64,000 nt of DNA from Allobosea sp. 67-29. GTDB taxonomy: Bacteria; Pseudomonadota; Alphaproteobacteria; Rhizobiales; Beijerinckiaceae. The position numbers were made by a program, and so were the translations under genes. Position 1 is the first letter of the stretch. Every line of letters starts with the position of its first letter. The DNA lies in NCBI RefSeq assembly GCF_001898115.1, contig NZ_MKSQ01000026.1, positions 666,744-730,743 on the forward strand, written 5' to 3'. Below are positions 8,268-16,338 of the stretch, in pieces. The notes under the pieces were generated by a model. It was not told the origin of the DNA. It saw nothing but the letters and a program-made list of their open reading frames with translations, and did no database searches.

Positions 8268-9248
8268 CTATTTTCCGTCGTACTGCTTCAGCATCTCCCG
8301 GCCCTCCGGCCCGGCCTTGCGCTGCCACTCCTCGACGGCCATACGCCCGGCCTTGGCGAGGGCCAGGGCGAGATCCGGCGGGACCTCGGTCCGGATCGCG
8401 ACCTTGTTGGCGCGCATGCGCGCGTAGTTCTCGCCGAGGCGGGTGCGGATCGCCGCCCATTGCCGCTGCTCGGTCTCCTGCGCTGCCGCGTCGACGACCT
8501 GCCGGAGGTCGGCCGGCAGCGCCTCGTAGGCTGCGAGATTGACCGAGGCGATCGAGATCGGCATCGCGTAGTTCACCTCGGTGAAATTCGGCAGATAGTC
8601 CCAGAGATTGCGCCCCGCCCCGCCATCGCCGGAGGACAGCACCGCGACGACCGAGCCGTCCTTCACCTTCGGCATCGCATCGGCGAAGGACAGGTTGGCG
8701 GCCTTGGCGCCCGCGGCGTTCATCACCGCGGTCGAGGTCGCGTCATAGGTCCGGATCGACAGGCCCGTCAGGGCCGCGGCCGAGTCGAGCGGCGTCTTCG
8801 ACCAGATGCCCGAGGCCGGCCAGGGGGTGGTGTAGAGCAGCTTCTGGCCGAAGCCGGCGAGCTTCTTCTCATAGGCCGGCCGCGCCAGATCGGTGAGCCG
8901 GCGCGCATCGTCGATCGACGTCGCCAGGAACGGCAGGGAGGACAGGCCGAACAGCGGATCGACCGCGCCGAGCGCCCCGGCGAAGGCGTCGCCGGCCGCC
9001 ACCTCGCCCTTCTGCACGGCGGCGATCATCTGCGCCGACTTGATGCCGCGCTTGGCGTCGAAGCTCGGCTTGACGGTCAGGCGCCCGCCGGCCCGCTCGT
9101 TCACCAGCCTGGCGAAGTTGGCGACGCCTTCTCCTGGAATGGCCGTCTCCGGATATTCCGTCGGCATTTCCCAGCTGGTCTGGGCCAAGGCGGCACCCGC
9201 ACCGAAGACGAGTCCGGAAACCAGGAAGCCGGCTTTGAGCCATCGCAT
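8268..9248 (-). CDS. TRAP transporter substrate-binding protein, DctP family (orphan)
   Basis: Periplasmic binding protein of a tripartite ATP-independent transporter, 326 residues from the ATG at 9248, which has GGAGGG eight bases upstream and opens a clean Sec signal (MRWLKAGFLVSG to ALAQ). DctP-fold marks are FARLVNERAGGRLTVKP, the MIAAVQKGEVAAGDA stretch, FLATSIDDARRL and the Arg of GLSIRTYDATS, which should contact the substrate carboxylate. No dctQ or dctM gene is adjacent, so it is an orphan here; its neighbours are an antiporter and an ABC exporter. Substrate probably an organic acid. Confidence 0.88.
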   Translation of the reverse strand: MRWLKAGFLVSGLVFGAGAALAQTSWEMPTEYPETAIPGEGVANFARLVNERAGGRLTVKPSFDAKRGIKSAQMIAAVQKGEVAAGDAFAGALGAVDPLFGLSSLPFLATSIDDARRLTDLARPAYEKKLAGFGQKLLYTTPWPASGIWSKTPLDSAAALTGLSIRTYDATSTAVMNAAGAKAANLSFADAMPKVKDGSVVAVLSSGDGGAGRNLWDYLPNFTEVNYAMPISIASVNLAAYEALPADLRQVVDAAAQETEQRQWAAIRTRLGENYARMRANKVAIRTEVPPDLALALAKAGRMAVEEWQRKAGPEGREMLKQYDGK

Positions 9249-9303
9249 GACAAGTCCCTCCGTCAGTTCGCCGGAACACTCCAGCAAGAGGGGTGAGCCC
9301 TCG

Positions 9304-11121
9304 TCAATCGGCCCGCAATTTCTGCGCCAGCGGGCTCGCCGTCTCGACAGCGGGTTCCGGAGCGGGCTTGTCGGCGACGAGATATTGCGCCCGGGCCAGC
9401 GCCGCGAAGCGCCCGCCCTTGGCGACGAGCTCGTCGAAGGTTCCCATCTCCTCGACCTCGCCCTGCTCGAAGACGAGAATGCGGTCGGCGTTGCGGATCG
9501 TCGCGAGTCGATGCGCGATGACGAAGGTGGTGCGCCCCTTCATCACCTCCTCCAGCGCCTTCTGCAGCTTGACCTCGGTTGCGGCGTCGAGCGCCGAGGT
9601 CGCCTCGTCGAGGATCAGGATCGGCGGGTCCTTGAGCAGGGCGCGGGCGATCGAAAGCCGCTGGCGCTCGCCGCCGGAGAGCGTGCGGCCGCGCTCTCCC
9701 ACCAGCGTGTCGAGCCCGTCCGGCTGGCGCGCCATCACCTCGGCGGCCTGAGCCCGGTCGAGCGCCTGCATCATCTCGGCATCGGTGGCATCGGGCTTGC
9801 CGACCTGCAGGTTCTCGCGGATCGAGCGGGCGAACAGCATCGGCTCCTGGAAGACGACGCCGATGTTGCGCCTGAGCGACAGCAGCGAGATTCCACGGAT
9901 ATCGAGGCCGTCGATGGCGATCCGGCCCGATTGCGGATCGAAGGCGCGGTGCAGCAGCCCGAGCGTCGTCGACTTGCCGGAGCCCGTCGAGCCGACCACC
10001 GCGATCGTCTCGCCCGGCTGGACGGCGAAGGAGACGTCCCGCACCGCGGCGCGCTTGCCGTCATAGGAGAAGGAGACATCCTCGAAGGCGACGGCGCCGG
10101 CCAGCCGGCCGGGGTCCGGAGCGTTCGGCAGGTCGCGCACCGTGGGCAGCGTATCGAGCACCTCGAAGAACTCGCGCATCTTCGGCGCCTGCATGAAGAT
10201 GAAGTTCACGAAGGCGACGATCTGCTCGAGCCGCCCGACGAGCATGGTGGCGAAGCCCATGAAGGTGACGATCTCGCCGACCGTCGTCTGGCCGTGCATC
10301 AGGAGCCAGGTTCCGACGATGAAGATCGCCAGCACCGTCAGCGTCGCCGAGGCCCGGGTCGCCACATTCGCGACCGCCCACCAGGACAGGACCGGCAATT
10401 GCGCGGCAAGCACGTTGGCGATGGTGGAGCGCAGGCCGCGCACCTCGGCCTCGATGCGGGTGAAGCTCTGGATCACCGGCACGTTGCCGAGGGCATCCGA
10501 CGCCTTCTCCGCCAGGCTCGAATGGTAGGATTCGACGTTGCGCTGGAGCTGGTCGGTCCGGCGCAGCACGAAGCCGGTCAGGAGGCCGAACAGCACGACC
10601 AGGCCGATCAGCAGCAGCCCGAGCTGCCAGTTCTTCCACAGCGTCAGCGGCAGCAGCACGAAGAGCGCGACGATCGAGGCGCAATGCTCGCGGAAGAAGG
10701 AGAGCCAGAGGCCCCACATCGCGCTCGCGCCGTCGAGCATCACCTTGAGCACGCGGCCGGAATGGGTCTGCGTGTGATAGGCGAGCGGCAGGGTCAGCGC
10801 ATGCTCGAAATACTCAGCCATGACCGCGAGCCGGCGCCGGTGCGCCAGCCGGTCGGCATGCAGCGCGACGAAGACGCCGAGCCCGATATTGGCGAGGCCG
10901 AAGCCGACCCAGGCGAAGATCAGATAGTCGATGGCGTCCCAGCTCAGCCTGCCGCCGGAGGACTGGATGGTGGTCAGCCGGTCGATCAGCGCGCCGAACA
11001 GCATGGGCTCGGCGAAGGCGACCGCCGCCAGCAGGATGTTGGCGAGCGCCAGCACTAGGCCCAGCCGCTTTTCCGGGCCGAGCTCAGCGAGGACGCGGGC
11101 ATAGAGGGCAAGCAGGGACAT
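9304..11121 (-). CDS. ndvA: Cyclic beta-1,2-glucan ABC exporter (NdvA/ChvA type)
   Basis: Fused permease-ATPase half transporter of 605 residues. The N-terminus from the ATG at 11121 (MSLLALYARVLAELGPEKRLG, then AEPMLFGALIDRL) closely resembles NdvA/ChvA, which exports cyclic glucan to the periplasm for osmotic adaptation and host interaction. Six membrane helices (about 20-300) precede the ATPase, which has Walker A GSTGSGKST, Q-loop VVFQEPMLF, signature LSGGERQRLS, Walker B ILILDEATSALD and the H-loop IAHRL. A start 22 residues upstream is possible but would begin inside a dispersed repeat. No glucan synthase ndvB is in the window. Substrate is inferred from family resemblance; another lipid or glycan is possible. 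Confidence 0.82.
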   Translation of the reverse strand: MSLLALYARVLAELGPEKRLGLVLALANILLAAVAFAEPMLFGALIDRLTTIQSSGGRLSWDAIDYLIFAWVGFGLANIGLGVFVALHADRLAHRRRLAVMAEYFEHALTLPLAYHTQTHSGRVLKVMLDGASAMWGLWLSFFREHCASIVALFVLLPLTLWKNWQLGLLLIGLVVLFGLLTGFVLRRTDQLQRNVESYHSSLAEKASDALGNVPVIQSFTRIEAEVRGLRSTIANVLAAQLPVLSWWAVANVATRASATLTVLAIFIVGTWLLMHGQTTVGEIVTFMGFATMLVGRLEQIVAFVNFIFMQAPKMREFFEVLDTLPTVRDLPNAPDPGRLAGAVAFEDVSFSYDGKRAAVRDVSFAVQPGETIAVVGSTGSGKSTTLGLLHRAFDPQSGRIAIDGLDIRGISLLSLRRNIGVVFQEPMLFARSIRENLQVGKPDATDAEMMQALDRAQAAEVMARQPDGLDTLVGERGRTLSGGERQRLSIARALLKDPPILILDEATSALDAATEVKLQKALEEVMKGRTTFVIAHRLATIRNADRILVFEQGEVEEMGTFDELVAKGGRFAALARAQYLVADKPAPEPAVETASPLAQKLRAD

Positions 11122-11137
11122 CGCTGCGAGCTTTAAC

Positions 11138-11189
11138 GCATCGTCCCGAAAAGTGGAGTGCGGTTTTTCGAAAAGCCGGGACGGCATCG
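11138..11189. repeat. Dispersed palindromic repeat, copy 2
   Basis: Inverted repeat with arms CGTCCCG (11142-11148) and CGGGACG (11177-11183) and an inner pair around CGAAAA and TTTTCG. It shares the CGAAAAGTGGA core with the copy at 4314-4363. It lies 17 bp upstream of the NdvA-like gene and may fold in its leader. Confidence 0.65.
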
Positions 11190-11236
11190 GGCTCGGACCG
11201 GAGCCAGCATCGCCTCGTACCGGCGTTCTGCCGGTC

Positions 11237-11533
11237 TCATGGGCGGGCCGGGCAGAGCGCCTCGGCCAGCGCCTCCGGTGTCACATCCGCGATCGCCATC
11301 TGCAGCTTGTAGGCTTGCGTCTTCGCGCCGGGCTGCATCACCAGGATGACCGTTTCGGTTCCCGGACAGCTCGGATCGGCACAGAGGATCTCGTTGACGG
11401 CGACGACAGCCGTCTCGGCGAGTCCGAGCAGCTCACGGACCCCTGTCTTCAACCGCTCGGCCGCGGCCTTGGCCTCGGCTTTCGCGCCGTCGTGCCCGCG
11501 GGCCTCGCCCTTGCCGAAGAGCCCGAAGCGCAT
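11237..11533 (-). CDS. 98-residue conserved protein with a CADPSCPG motif, end of the zinc operon
   Basis: Small soluble protein of unknown function. After a charged Ala/Lys/Glu helix (about 10-40) comes the core VAVNEILCADPSCPGTETV with a CxxxxC pair, then VILVMQPG, a KLQMAIADVT segment and a last Cys near the C-terminus. Proteins of this type in alphaproteobacteria are often mislabelled nitrate reductase; no molybdopterin or Fe-S domain is present. It starts 5 bp after the WD40 gene ends, so it is the last gene of the znuA-COG0523-WD40 transcript. A link to metal binding or delivery through the Cys pair is inference from position. Confidence 0.8.
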   Translation of the reverse strand: MRFGLFGKGEARGHDGAKAEAKAAAERLKTGVRELLGLAETAVVAVNEILCADPSCPGTETVILVMQPGAKTQAYKLQMAIADVTPEALAEALCPARP

Positions 11534-11538
11534 CGTGC

Positions 11539-12546
11539 CTAAGCCGGCAGCGTCAGCACGCCCGCGGCGCCGTCCTCGGCACCGAAGGCCAGCCGCTTGC
11601 CGCCCTTGTCCCAGGCGAAGGCGCTGATCCCGCTGCCCTTCTGCGCCGGCCGCACCAGCAGTTCGGAGCCGTCGGTCAGGCGCACCAGCAGGATGCAGCC
11701 ATCGTCATAGCCGATCGCCAGCACCAGCGCTCCGGGATGGAACGCCACCCGCGTGACGCGGGCGTGGCGGACACCGCATTCGCGCGGCGCCTTGCCCTGC
11801 GGCCCGTCGCCCTGGAAGGGCCAGACGATCGCGCCGTCGGCGCCGCTGGAGGCGAGCCAGAGCCCGTCATGCGACCAGGACAGCGAACGCGGCTTGGCGG
11901 GGTAGCCGGTCATCCGCATGTGGCTCGGCTTGTCGCCGAGCTTCCAGCCATGCAGCGCGTTCTCCTGCATCGAGGTGACGACGAAGCGCCCGTCCGGCGA
12001 CCAGGCCACGTCGAGATGCGAGCCCTTCCATTCGAGGAATTCCGGCTTCGCCTCGGTGTTGGGATACCAGAGCGAGACGCCGTTCATCTGGGCGATCGCG
12101 AGGCGATAACCCTTCGGCGCGAAGACCAGGCCCTGCGGCGTGCTCGCCGCTTCGAGCGTGCGGATGCGGCCCTTCTCGTCGCGGGCATGCACGGTCTTGC
12201 CGGTGTTCCAGGCGAGGTTGCCGCCAGCCGAGAGCGTGATCGCGTCGATCCAGCGCCGCTTCGGGTCCTTCGCCAGCTCTTCCGGTTCGCCCTCGGCGCC
12301 GGTCGCGACGACGCGCCCGTCGTCGCCGCCGGAGATCAGCCGGTCCTTGTCGCCGGTGGCGCAGAGGATGCCGCCGGCATGGGCCTCGACGATGTCGGTC
12401 GCGCCGTCGCGCCAGCGCAGCACGCGCCCGTCGGCAAGTCCGAGGACGAGCGCCTGCTTCAGCCAGCGGACGGCGACGACATGCGTCTCCGCCTTGATCG
12501 GGACGACATGCTCGCGCAGCGAGACGGATGGGTTCGGTGCAGTCAT
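11539..12546 (-). CDS. WD40 beta-propeller protein of the zinc operon
   Basis: Predicted cytoplasmic 335-residue propeller; I see no signal peptide. WD-type blades recur about every 40-45 residues: VLGLADGRVLRWRDG, DRLISGGDDGRVV, HLDVAWSPDGRFVVTS, RSLSWSHDGLWLASSGADGAIVWP, RVAFHPGALVLAIGYDDGCILLV and FAWDKGGKRLAFGAEDG. Such domains are protein-binding platforms with no catalysis. It lies 14 bp downstream of the COG0523 GTPase and 5 bp before the Cys-motif protein, in the same orientation, so it is probably part of zinc-starvation physiology, for example as a docking partner of the GTPase. That role is inference. Confidence 0.87.
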   Translation of the reverse strand: MTAPNPSVSLREHVVPIKAETHVVAVRWLKQALVLGLADGRVLRWRDGATDIVEAHAGGILCATGDKDRLISGGDDGRVVATGAEGEPEELAKDPKRRWIDAITLSAGGNLAWNTGKTVHARDEKGRIRTLEAASTPQGLVFAPKGYRLAIAQMNGVSLWYPNTEAKPEFLEWKGSHLDVAWSPDGRFVVTSMQENALHGWKLGDKPSHMRMTGYPAKPRSLSWSHDGLWLASSGADGAIVWPFQGDGPQGKAPRECGVRHARVTRVAFHPGALVLAIGYDDGCILLVRLTDGSELLVRPAQKGSGISAFAWDKGGKRLAFGAEDGAAGVLTLPA

Positions 12547-12560
12547 GACGCGGCTTTAAC

Positions 12561-13523
12561 TCAGGCCGCGCAGGCTTCAAACCCCTTGCGCAAGGCGGCC
12601 TCGTCAAGCTCGCGCCCGATGAACACCAGCCGGCTCTCGCGCTTCTCGCCGGCCTTCCAGTCCCGCTGCAGGTCGCCGTCGAGGATCATGTGCACGCCCT
12701 GGAAGACGAAGCGGCGCGGCTCGCCCTTGAAGGCGAGGATGCCCTTGGAGCGCAGGATGTTCGGTCCCTGGATCTGGCTGAGGTCGTTGATCCAGGGCAT
12801 GAATTTCTCCGGATCGACATCGCCGGGAATGGTCAGCGAGATCGAGCGCACATCCTCGGCATGATGATGGTGATGGCCGGATTCGAGGAAATCCGGCTCG
12901 ATGTCGAGAATGCGATCGAGATCGAAGGCGTTGCGATCGAGCAGAGCGGCGATATCGACATTGGCGCGCTCGGTCTTGTGCAGCTTGGCATAGGGGTTGA
13001 TGGCGCGGATCGCCGCCTCGACCTCGGCCAGTTCTTCCGCCGAGACGAGGTCGGTCTTGTTCAGAATGATGACGTCGGCGAAGGCGATCTGATTCTTCGC
13101 CTCCGGCGCGTCCTTCAGCCGGTCCTTCAGCCATTTGGCGTCGGTGACGGTGACGACCGCGTCGAGCCGCGTCGCGTCGCCGACGTCCTGGTCGACGAAG
13201 AAGGTCTGCGCGACCGGGGCCGGATCGGCGAGGCCGGTCGTCTCGACGATGATAGCGTCGAACTTGCCCTTGCGCTTCATCAGCCCGTCGAGGATGCGGA
13301 TCAGGTCGCCGCGAACGGTGCAGCAGATGCAGCCGTTGTTCATCTCGAAGACCTCCTCGTCGGCACCGACGACGAGGTCCCCGTCGATTCCCGCCTCGCC
13401 GAACTCGTTGACGATGACGGCAAACTTCTTGCCGTGCTCCTCGGTGAGGATTCGGTTCAGCAGCGTGGTCTTGCCGGCGCCCAGATAGCCGGTGAGCACC
13501 GTGACGGGAATCTTGTCGGACAT
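12561..13523 (-). CDS. COG0523 (CobW/ZNG-type) metal-chaperone GTPase
   Basis: GTP-dependent metallochaperone of the G3E family, 320 residues. Visible motifs: Walker A GYLGAGKTT (12-20), the metal-binding CICC in NNGCICCTVRGDL (C65, C67, C68), the ETTGLADPAPV switch, NKTD guanine-specificity motif in IILNKTDLV, and a five-His run after DFLESG near residue 215. The C-terminal CobW_C domain contains RRFVFQGVHM. Its position 44 bp after znuA, with no gap large enough for another promoter, points to zinc delivery to client enzymes under zinc limitation; cobalamin synthesis is unlikely because no cob gene is present. Nickel or another metal remains possible. Confidence 0.92.
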   Translation of the reverse strand: MSDKIPVTVLTGYLGAGKTTLLNRILTEEHGKKFAVIVNEFGEAGIDGDLVVGADEEVFEMNNGCICCTVRGDLIRILDGLMKRKGKFDAIIVETTGLADPAPVAQTFFVDQDVGDATRLDAVVTVTDAKWLKDRLKDAPEAKNQIAFADVIILNKTDLVSAEELAEVEAAIRAINPYAKLHKTERANVDIAALLDRNAFDLDRILDIEPDFLESGHHHHHAEDVRSISLTIPGDVDPEKFMPWINDLSQIQGPNILRSKGILAFKGEPRRFVFQGVHMILDGDLQRDWKAGEKRESRLVFIGRELDEAALRKGFEACAA

Positions 13524-13567
13524 GGGTCTACCTGATGGCTGATGGCACAGGGGACAACGCCGGCCGG

Positions 13568-14494
13568 TCAGGCCGGGCCGGCGGCGAGCGCCTTCTCGAT
13601 CTCGCTTATATTGTGCTTCATCATGTCGATGTAAGTCCCCGCCGGGCCGGAAGCGTCGGAGAGCGCGTCGGAATAGAGCTCTCCGCCGATCCTGGCGCCG
13701 CTTTCCCTGGCGATCTGCTCGATCAGGCGGGGATTGCTGATGTTCTCGAGAAACACCGCCGGCACCTTCTGGGCCTTGATCTGCCGGATGATGCGGGCGA
13801 CGTCCTTGGCCGAAGCCTCGGATTCGGTCGAGACGCCCTGCGGCGCGATGAAGTCGATTCCATAGGCCTTGATGAAATAGCCGAAGGCGTCATGGGTGGT
13901 GATCGCCTTGCGGCGGTCGGCCGGAATGCGCGCGACTGCCGCCTTGACCTCGCCTTCGACCACGTCGAGCCTGGCGAGATAGGCGGTGGCATTGGCGTCG
14001 TAGCTCGCCTTGCCGGCCGGGTCGGCCGCCGCCAGCGCATCGCGGATATTGGCGACGTAGATGCGCGCATTGGCGATGTCCTGCCAGGCATGCGGGTCGT
14101 CATGGCCGTGATCGTGGCCATGGCCGCCCTCTTCCTCCGTCGCCTCGATCGGCTTGATGCCCTTGGTCGCCGTGACCACGGTTGCCTTCGTGCCGGAGGA
14201 CTTGATCAGACGCGGCAGCCAGCCCTCGAGATGCAGCCCGTTGATGACGACGAGCTTGGCCGCGGTCATCGCCTTGGCGTCGGCCGGGGTCGGCGAATAG
14301 ACATGGGCATCGCCGTTCGGCCCGACCAGCGAGGTGACGCTGACCCGGTCGCCACCGACCTGCTTCACGAAATCGGCAAGTACCGAGAGGCTCGCCACCA
14401 CCGGCATCTTGTCCTGGGCGAAGACAGCGGAGGGGAGCGCGGCGAGAGCGAGCCCCGCGACGAGGGTGGCGGCAAGGCTGCGACGGCTGGGCAT
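13568..14494 (-). CDS. znuA: Zinc ABC transporter substrate-binding protein ZnuA
   Basis: Periplasmic zinc-binding protein of the cluster A-I family, 308 residues with a Sec signal ending near AVFAQ. It contains the first ligand His in GDAHVYSPTPAD, a His/Asp-rich loop in the middle (EEEGGHGHDHGHDDPHAW) that marks zinc over manganese members, another ligand His in TTHDAFGYF, and the late ligand Asp region near ELYSDALSD. It has a GGAGA ribosome site 7 bases before the ATG. An 18-bp Zur-like site lies 20 bp upstream, so it can be transcribed separately from znuCB. It is followed by the COG0523 GTPase gene. Confidence 0.93.
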   Translation of the reverse strand: MPSRRSLAATLVAGLALAALPSAVFAQDKMPVVASLSVLADFVKQVGGDRVSVTSLVGPNGDAHVYSPTPADAKAMTAAKLVVINGLHLEGWLPRLIKSSGTKATVVTATKGIKPIEATEEEGGHGHDHGHDDPHAWQDIANARIYVANIRDALAAADPAGKASYDANATAYLARLDVVEGEVKAAVARIPADRRKAITTHDAFGYFIKAYGIDFIAPQGVSTESEASAKDVARIIRQIKAQKVPAVFLENISNPRLIEQIARESGARIGGELYSDALSDASGPAGTYIDMMKHNISEIEKALAAGPA

Positions 14495-14513
14495 GAAAGT
14501 CTCCGCTCGAAGT

Positions 14514-14531
14514 GAAACGATATAACGTTTC
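14514..14531 (-). promoter_or_regulatory. Putative Zur operator and -10 region before znuA
   Basis: On the minus strand the 18-mer GAAACGTTATATCGTTTC is a near-palindrome with arms GAAACG and CGTTTC around an A/T core. It matches the site at 16339-16356 at 14 of 18 positions. The TTATAT core can be a -10 element, which would let a bound repressor block RNA polymerase. Zur identity is inferred from the genes it precedes. Confidence 0.65.
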
Positions 14532-15406
14532 TAGCGTTCGAGATGTGGCCGGATCAAGGCGCGCCGCGCAAGGCCGTCCTGCGATCCGAACAGGAGCGAG
14601 AGGAGATAGAGGCAGCCCGCCGCCAGGATGATCGCCGGACCGGCAGGCAGGCTCGAGCCCGCCGCATAGGAGACGACCAGCCCGGCATAGCCCGCCACAA
14701 GGCCGAAGCCCGTCGCCAGCAGCAGCAGCCGCGTGATGTCCGCCGTCCAGAACCGGGCCGCGGCCGCCGGCAGCATCATCATGCCGACCGCGAGCAGCGT
14801 GCCCAGCGCGTTGAAGCCGGCGACAAGGTTGAGCACCACGAGCGCGAGGAAGGTCAGGTGCACGAAACCACCCGAGCGGCTGACCGAGCGCAGGAAGCCG
14901 GGATCGACGCATTCCAGCACCAGCGGCCGGTAAAGCGCCGCCAGCGCCAGCAGCGAGACGGTCGCGACCCCGGCGAGTAGGATCAGAACGCCATCGTCGA
15001 GCGCCAGCACGTTGCCGAAGAGCACGTGCAGCAAGTCGATCGCCGAACCGCGCAGAGAGACTATGGTGACGCCGAGCGCCAGCGAGATCAGGTAGAAGGC
15101 GGCGAGCGAGGCATCCTCCTTCAGCACCGTCGCGCGGGCGACCGCACCGGCCGCGAGCGCGACAGCGAAGCCGGCAGCGAGCCCGCCGATCGTCATCGCC
15201 GGTAGCGAGAAGCCGGCGACGAGATAGCCGAGCGCCGCGCCCGGCAGGATCGCGTGAGCCATGGCGTCGCCGGTCAGGCTCATCCGCCGGAGCATCAGGA
15301 AGACGCCGATCGGGGCGCCGGAGACCGACAGCGCCGTCACGCCGACGAGCGCACGGCGCATGAAATCGAATTCGGCGAAGGGGCCGATGAGGAGATCGTA
15401 GAGCAT
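14531..15406 (-). CDS. znuB: Zinc ABC transporter permease ZnuB
   Basis: Inner-membrane permease of the ABC-3 family, 291 residues with about eight helices, which pairs with ZnuC and ZnuA to import zinc. Typical segments are DFMRRALVGVTALSVSGAPIG near the start, MSLTGDAMAHAILPGAALGYL (the family GD..aH...lPG signature), and the C-terminal LLAVGMMMLPAAAARFW helix. It begins 21 bp after znuC ends and has the same orientation. Its stop codon touches the operator of znuA, so the znuC-znuB message may end or read through there. Confidence 0.93.
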   Translation of the reverse strand: MLYDLLIGPFAEFDFMRRALVGVTALSVSGAPIGVFLMLRRMSLTGDAMAHAILPGAALGYLVAGFSLPAMTIGGLAAGFAVALAAGAVARATVLKEDASLAAFYLISLALGVTIVSLRGSAIDLLHVLFGNVLALDDGVLILLAGVATVSLLALAALYRPLVLECVDPGFLRSVSRSGGFVHLTFLALVVLNLVAGFNALGTLLAVGMMMLPAAAARFWTADITRLLLLATGFGLVAGYAGLVVSYAAGSSLPAGPAIILAAGCLYLLSLLFGSQDGLARRALIRPHLER

Positions 15407-15427
15407 CGGCCTGACCGGAACGGAGCT

Positions 15428-16162
15428 TCAGGCCGCGTCGCGCCGGCACGGGGCGGCGTGGCTGTCGAAGGACTCGACCATGCGGCGCGCCGCGAGCAGG
15501 TTTTCCGGCGTCAGAACGGCCTCGGTCGCCCCCCAGGCGACCGCTTCGCGCGCCAGCAGCAGCGTCTGCGGAAACGTCCTGCGCACGGTCTCCATGTCGT
15601 GCAGCACCGCGACGACGGTCCGGCTCTCGCCATGCCAGCGCTGCACCAGGGCCAGCAGGTCGGCGGTGGTGCGCACGTCGATGGCGGTGAACGGCTCGTC
15701 CAGCAGGATCACGTCGGCATCCTGCAGCAGCAGCCTTGCGAACAGCGCGCGCTGCATCTGTCCACCGGAGAGCGTGCCGATCGGTCGGCGCTCGAAGCCG
15801 GTCAGTCCCACCGCCGCGATGGCGTGCTCGACCTTGTGCGCCGCCGCGGCGCCGATCCGCCCGAAGATTCCGGCGCGGTTCCACAGCCCCATGGCGACGA
15901 GGTCGTAGACATGGATCGGGAAGGACCGGTCGAGCTCGGCCGATTGCGGCAGATAGGCCAGGCGCTTGCCCTTCGCGACGGAAACGCTGCCGGAGAGCGG
16001 CGTGATTGTCCCGGTGATGCCCTTGAGCAGCGTCGACTTGCCGGCGCCGTTCGGCCCGACGATCGCGGTCAGGCTCCCCGCGGCGACCTCGCCCGACAGA
16101 TGATGGACGGCCGGGTGGCGATCGTAGCCGAGCGTCAGGTCGGACAGGCGGATGGCGGACAA
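15428..16162 (-). CDS. znuC: Zinc ABC transporter ATP-binding protein ZnuC
   Basis: Cytoplasmic ATPase driving zinc import, 244 residues. Motifs: Walker A GPNGAGKST, Q-loop YLPQSAELDRSFPI, signature LSGGQMQRALFARLLLQ, Walker B VILLDEPFTAID and H-loop VLHDM. The start is a TTG at 16162 with AAGGAAG 7 bases before it; no ATG fits the N-terminus. It follows the 53-residue His-rich peptide gene by 12 bp, so both share the Zur-like promoter at 16339-16356. The C-terminus ends in a short stretch with His and Cys (DSHAAPCRRDAA). Confidence 0.93.
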   Translation of the reverse strand: MSAIRLSDLTLGYDRHPAVHHLSGEVAAGSLTAIVGPNGAGKSTLLKGITGTITPLSGSVSVAKGKRLAYLPQSAELDRSFPIHVYDLVAMGLWNRAGIFGRIGAAAAHKVEHAIAAVGLTGFERRPIGTLSGGQMQRALFARLLLQDADVILLDEPFTAIDVRTTADLLALVQRWHGESRTVVAVLHDMETVRRTFPQTLLLAREAVAWGATEAVLTPENLLAARRMVESFDSHAAPCRRDAA

Positions 16163-16174
16163 CGCGAACTTCCT

Positions 16175-16336
16175 TCAGACGATGACGGCGAGCGTCGCGG
16201 CCCACAGCAGGACGACCAGAATGGCGGCCAGCCCGACGCGGCTCCCGGCCGAGAGCCGCAGCAGCGACCAGCCGGGATGATCCGGGCCGGTGGCCGGCGC
16301 GGCATGACGGTGCCCGTGATCGTGCGCGTGAACCAT
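16175..16336 (-). CDS. 53-residue His-rich single-helix membrane peptide leading the znuCB operon
   Basis: Read from the ATG at 16336: a His-rich head (MVHAHDHGHRHAAP, six His in the first eleven residues), a short linker, then one C-terminal membrane helix (about 34-53, GLAAILVVLLWAATLAVIV). I do not recognise a family. It lies 12 bp upstream of znuC and directly after a Zur-like site, so it should be made under zinc limitation together with ZnuCB. The His head could bind zinc at the membrane face. No Shine-Dalgarno sequence is present: the putative operator/-10 element ends 2 bp before the ATG, so a leaderless message is likely. A longer frame upstream lacks support. Confidence 0.7.
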   Translation of the reverse strand: MVHAHDHGHRHAAPATGPDHPGWSLLRLSAGSRVGLAAILVVLLWAATLAVIV

Positions 16337-16338
16337 GC

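Noticed and set aside
11237..11533. Nitrate reductase label for the 98-residue protein
   Set aside because: No cofactor domain is present and the protein is far too small; the label is a known transfer error.
12561..13523. Cobalamin biosynthesis CobW
   Set aside because: No other cobalamin gene is near, while the zinc transporter genes are directly upstream in the same unit.
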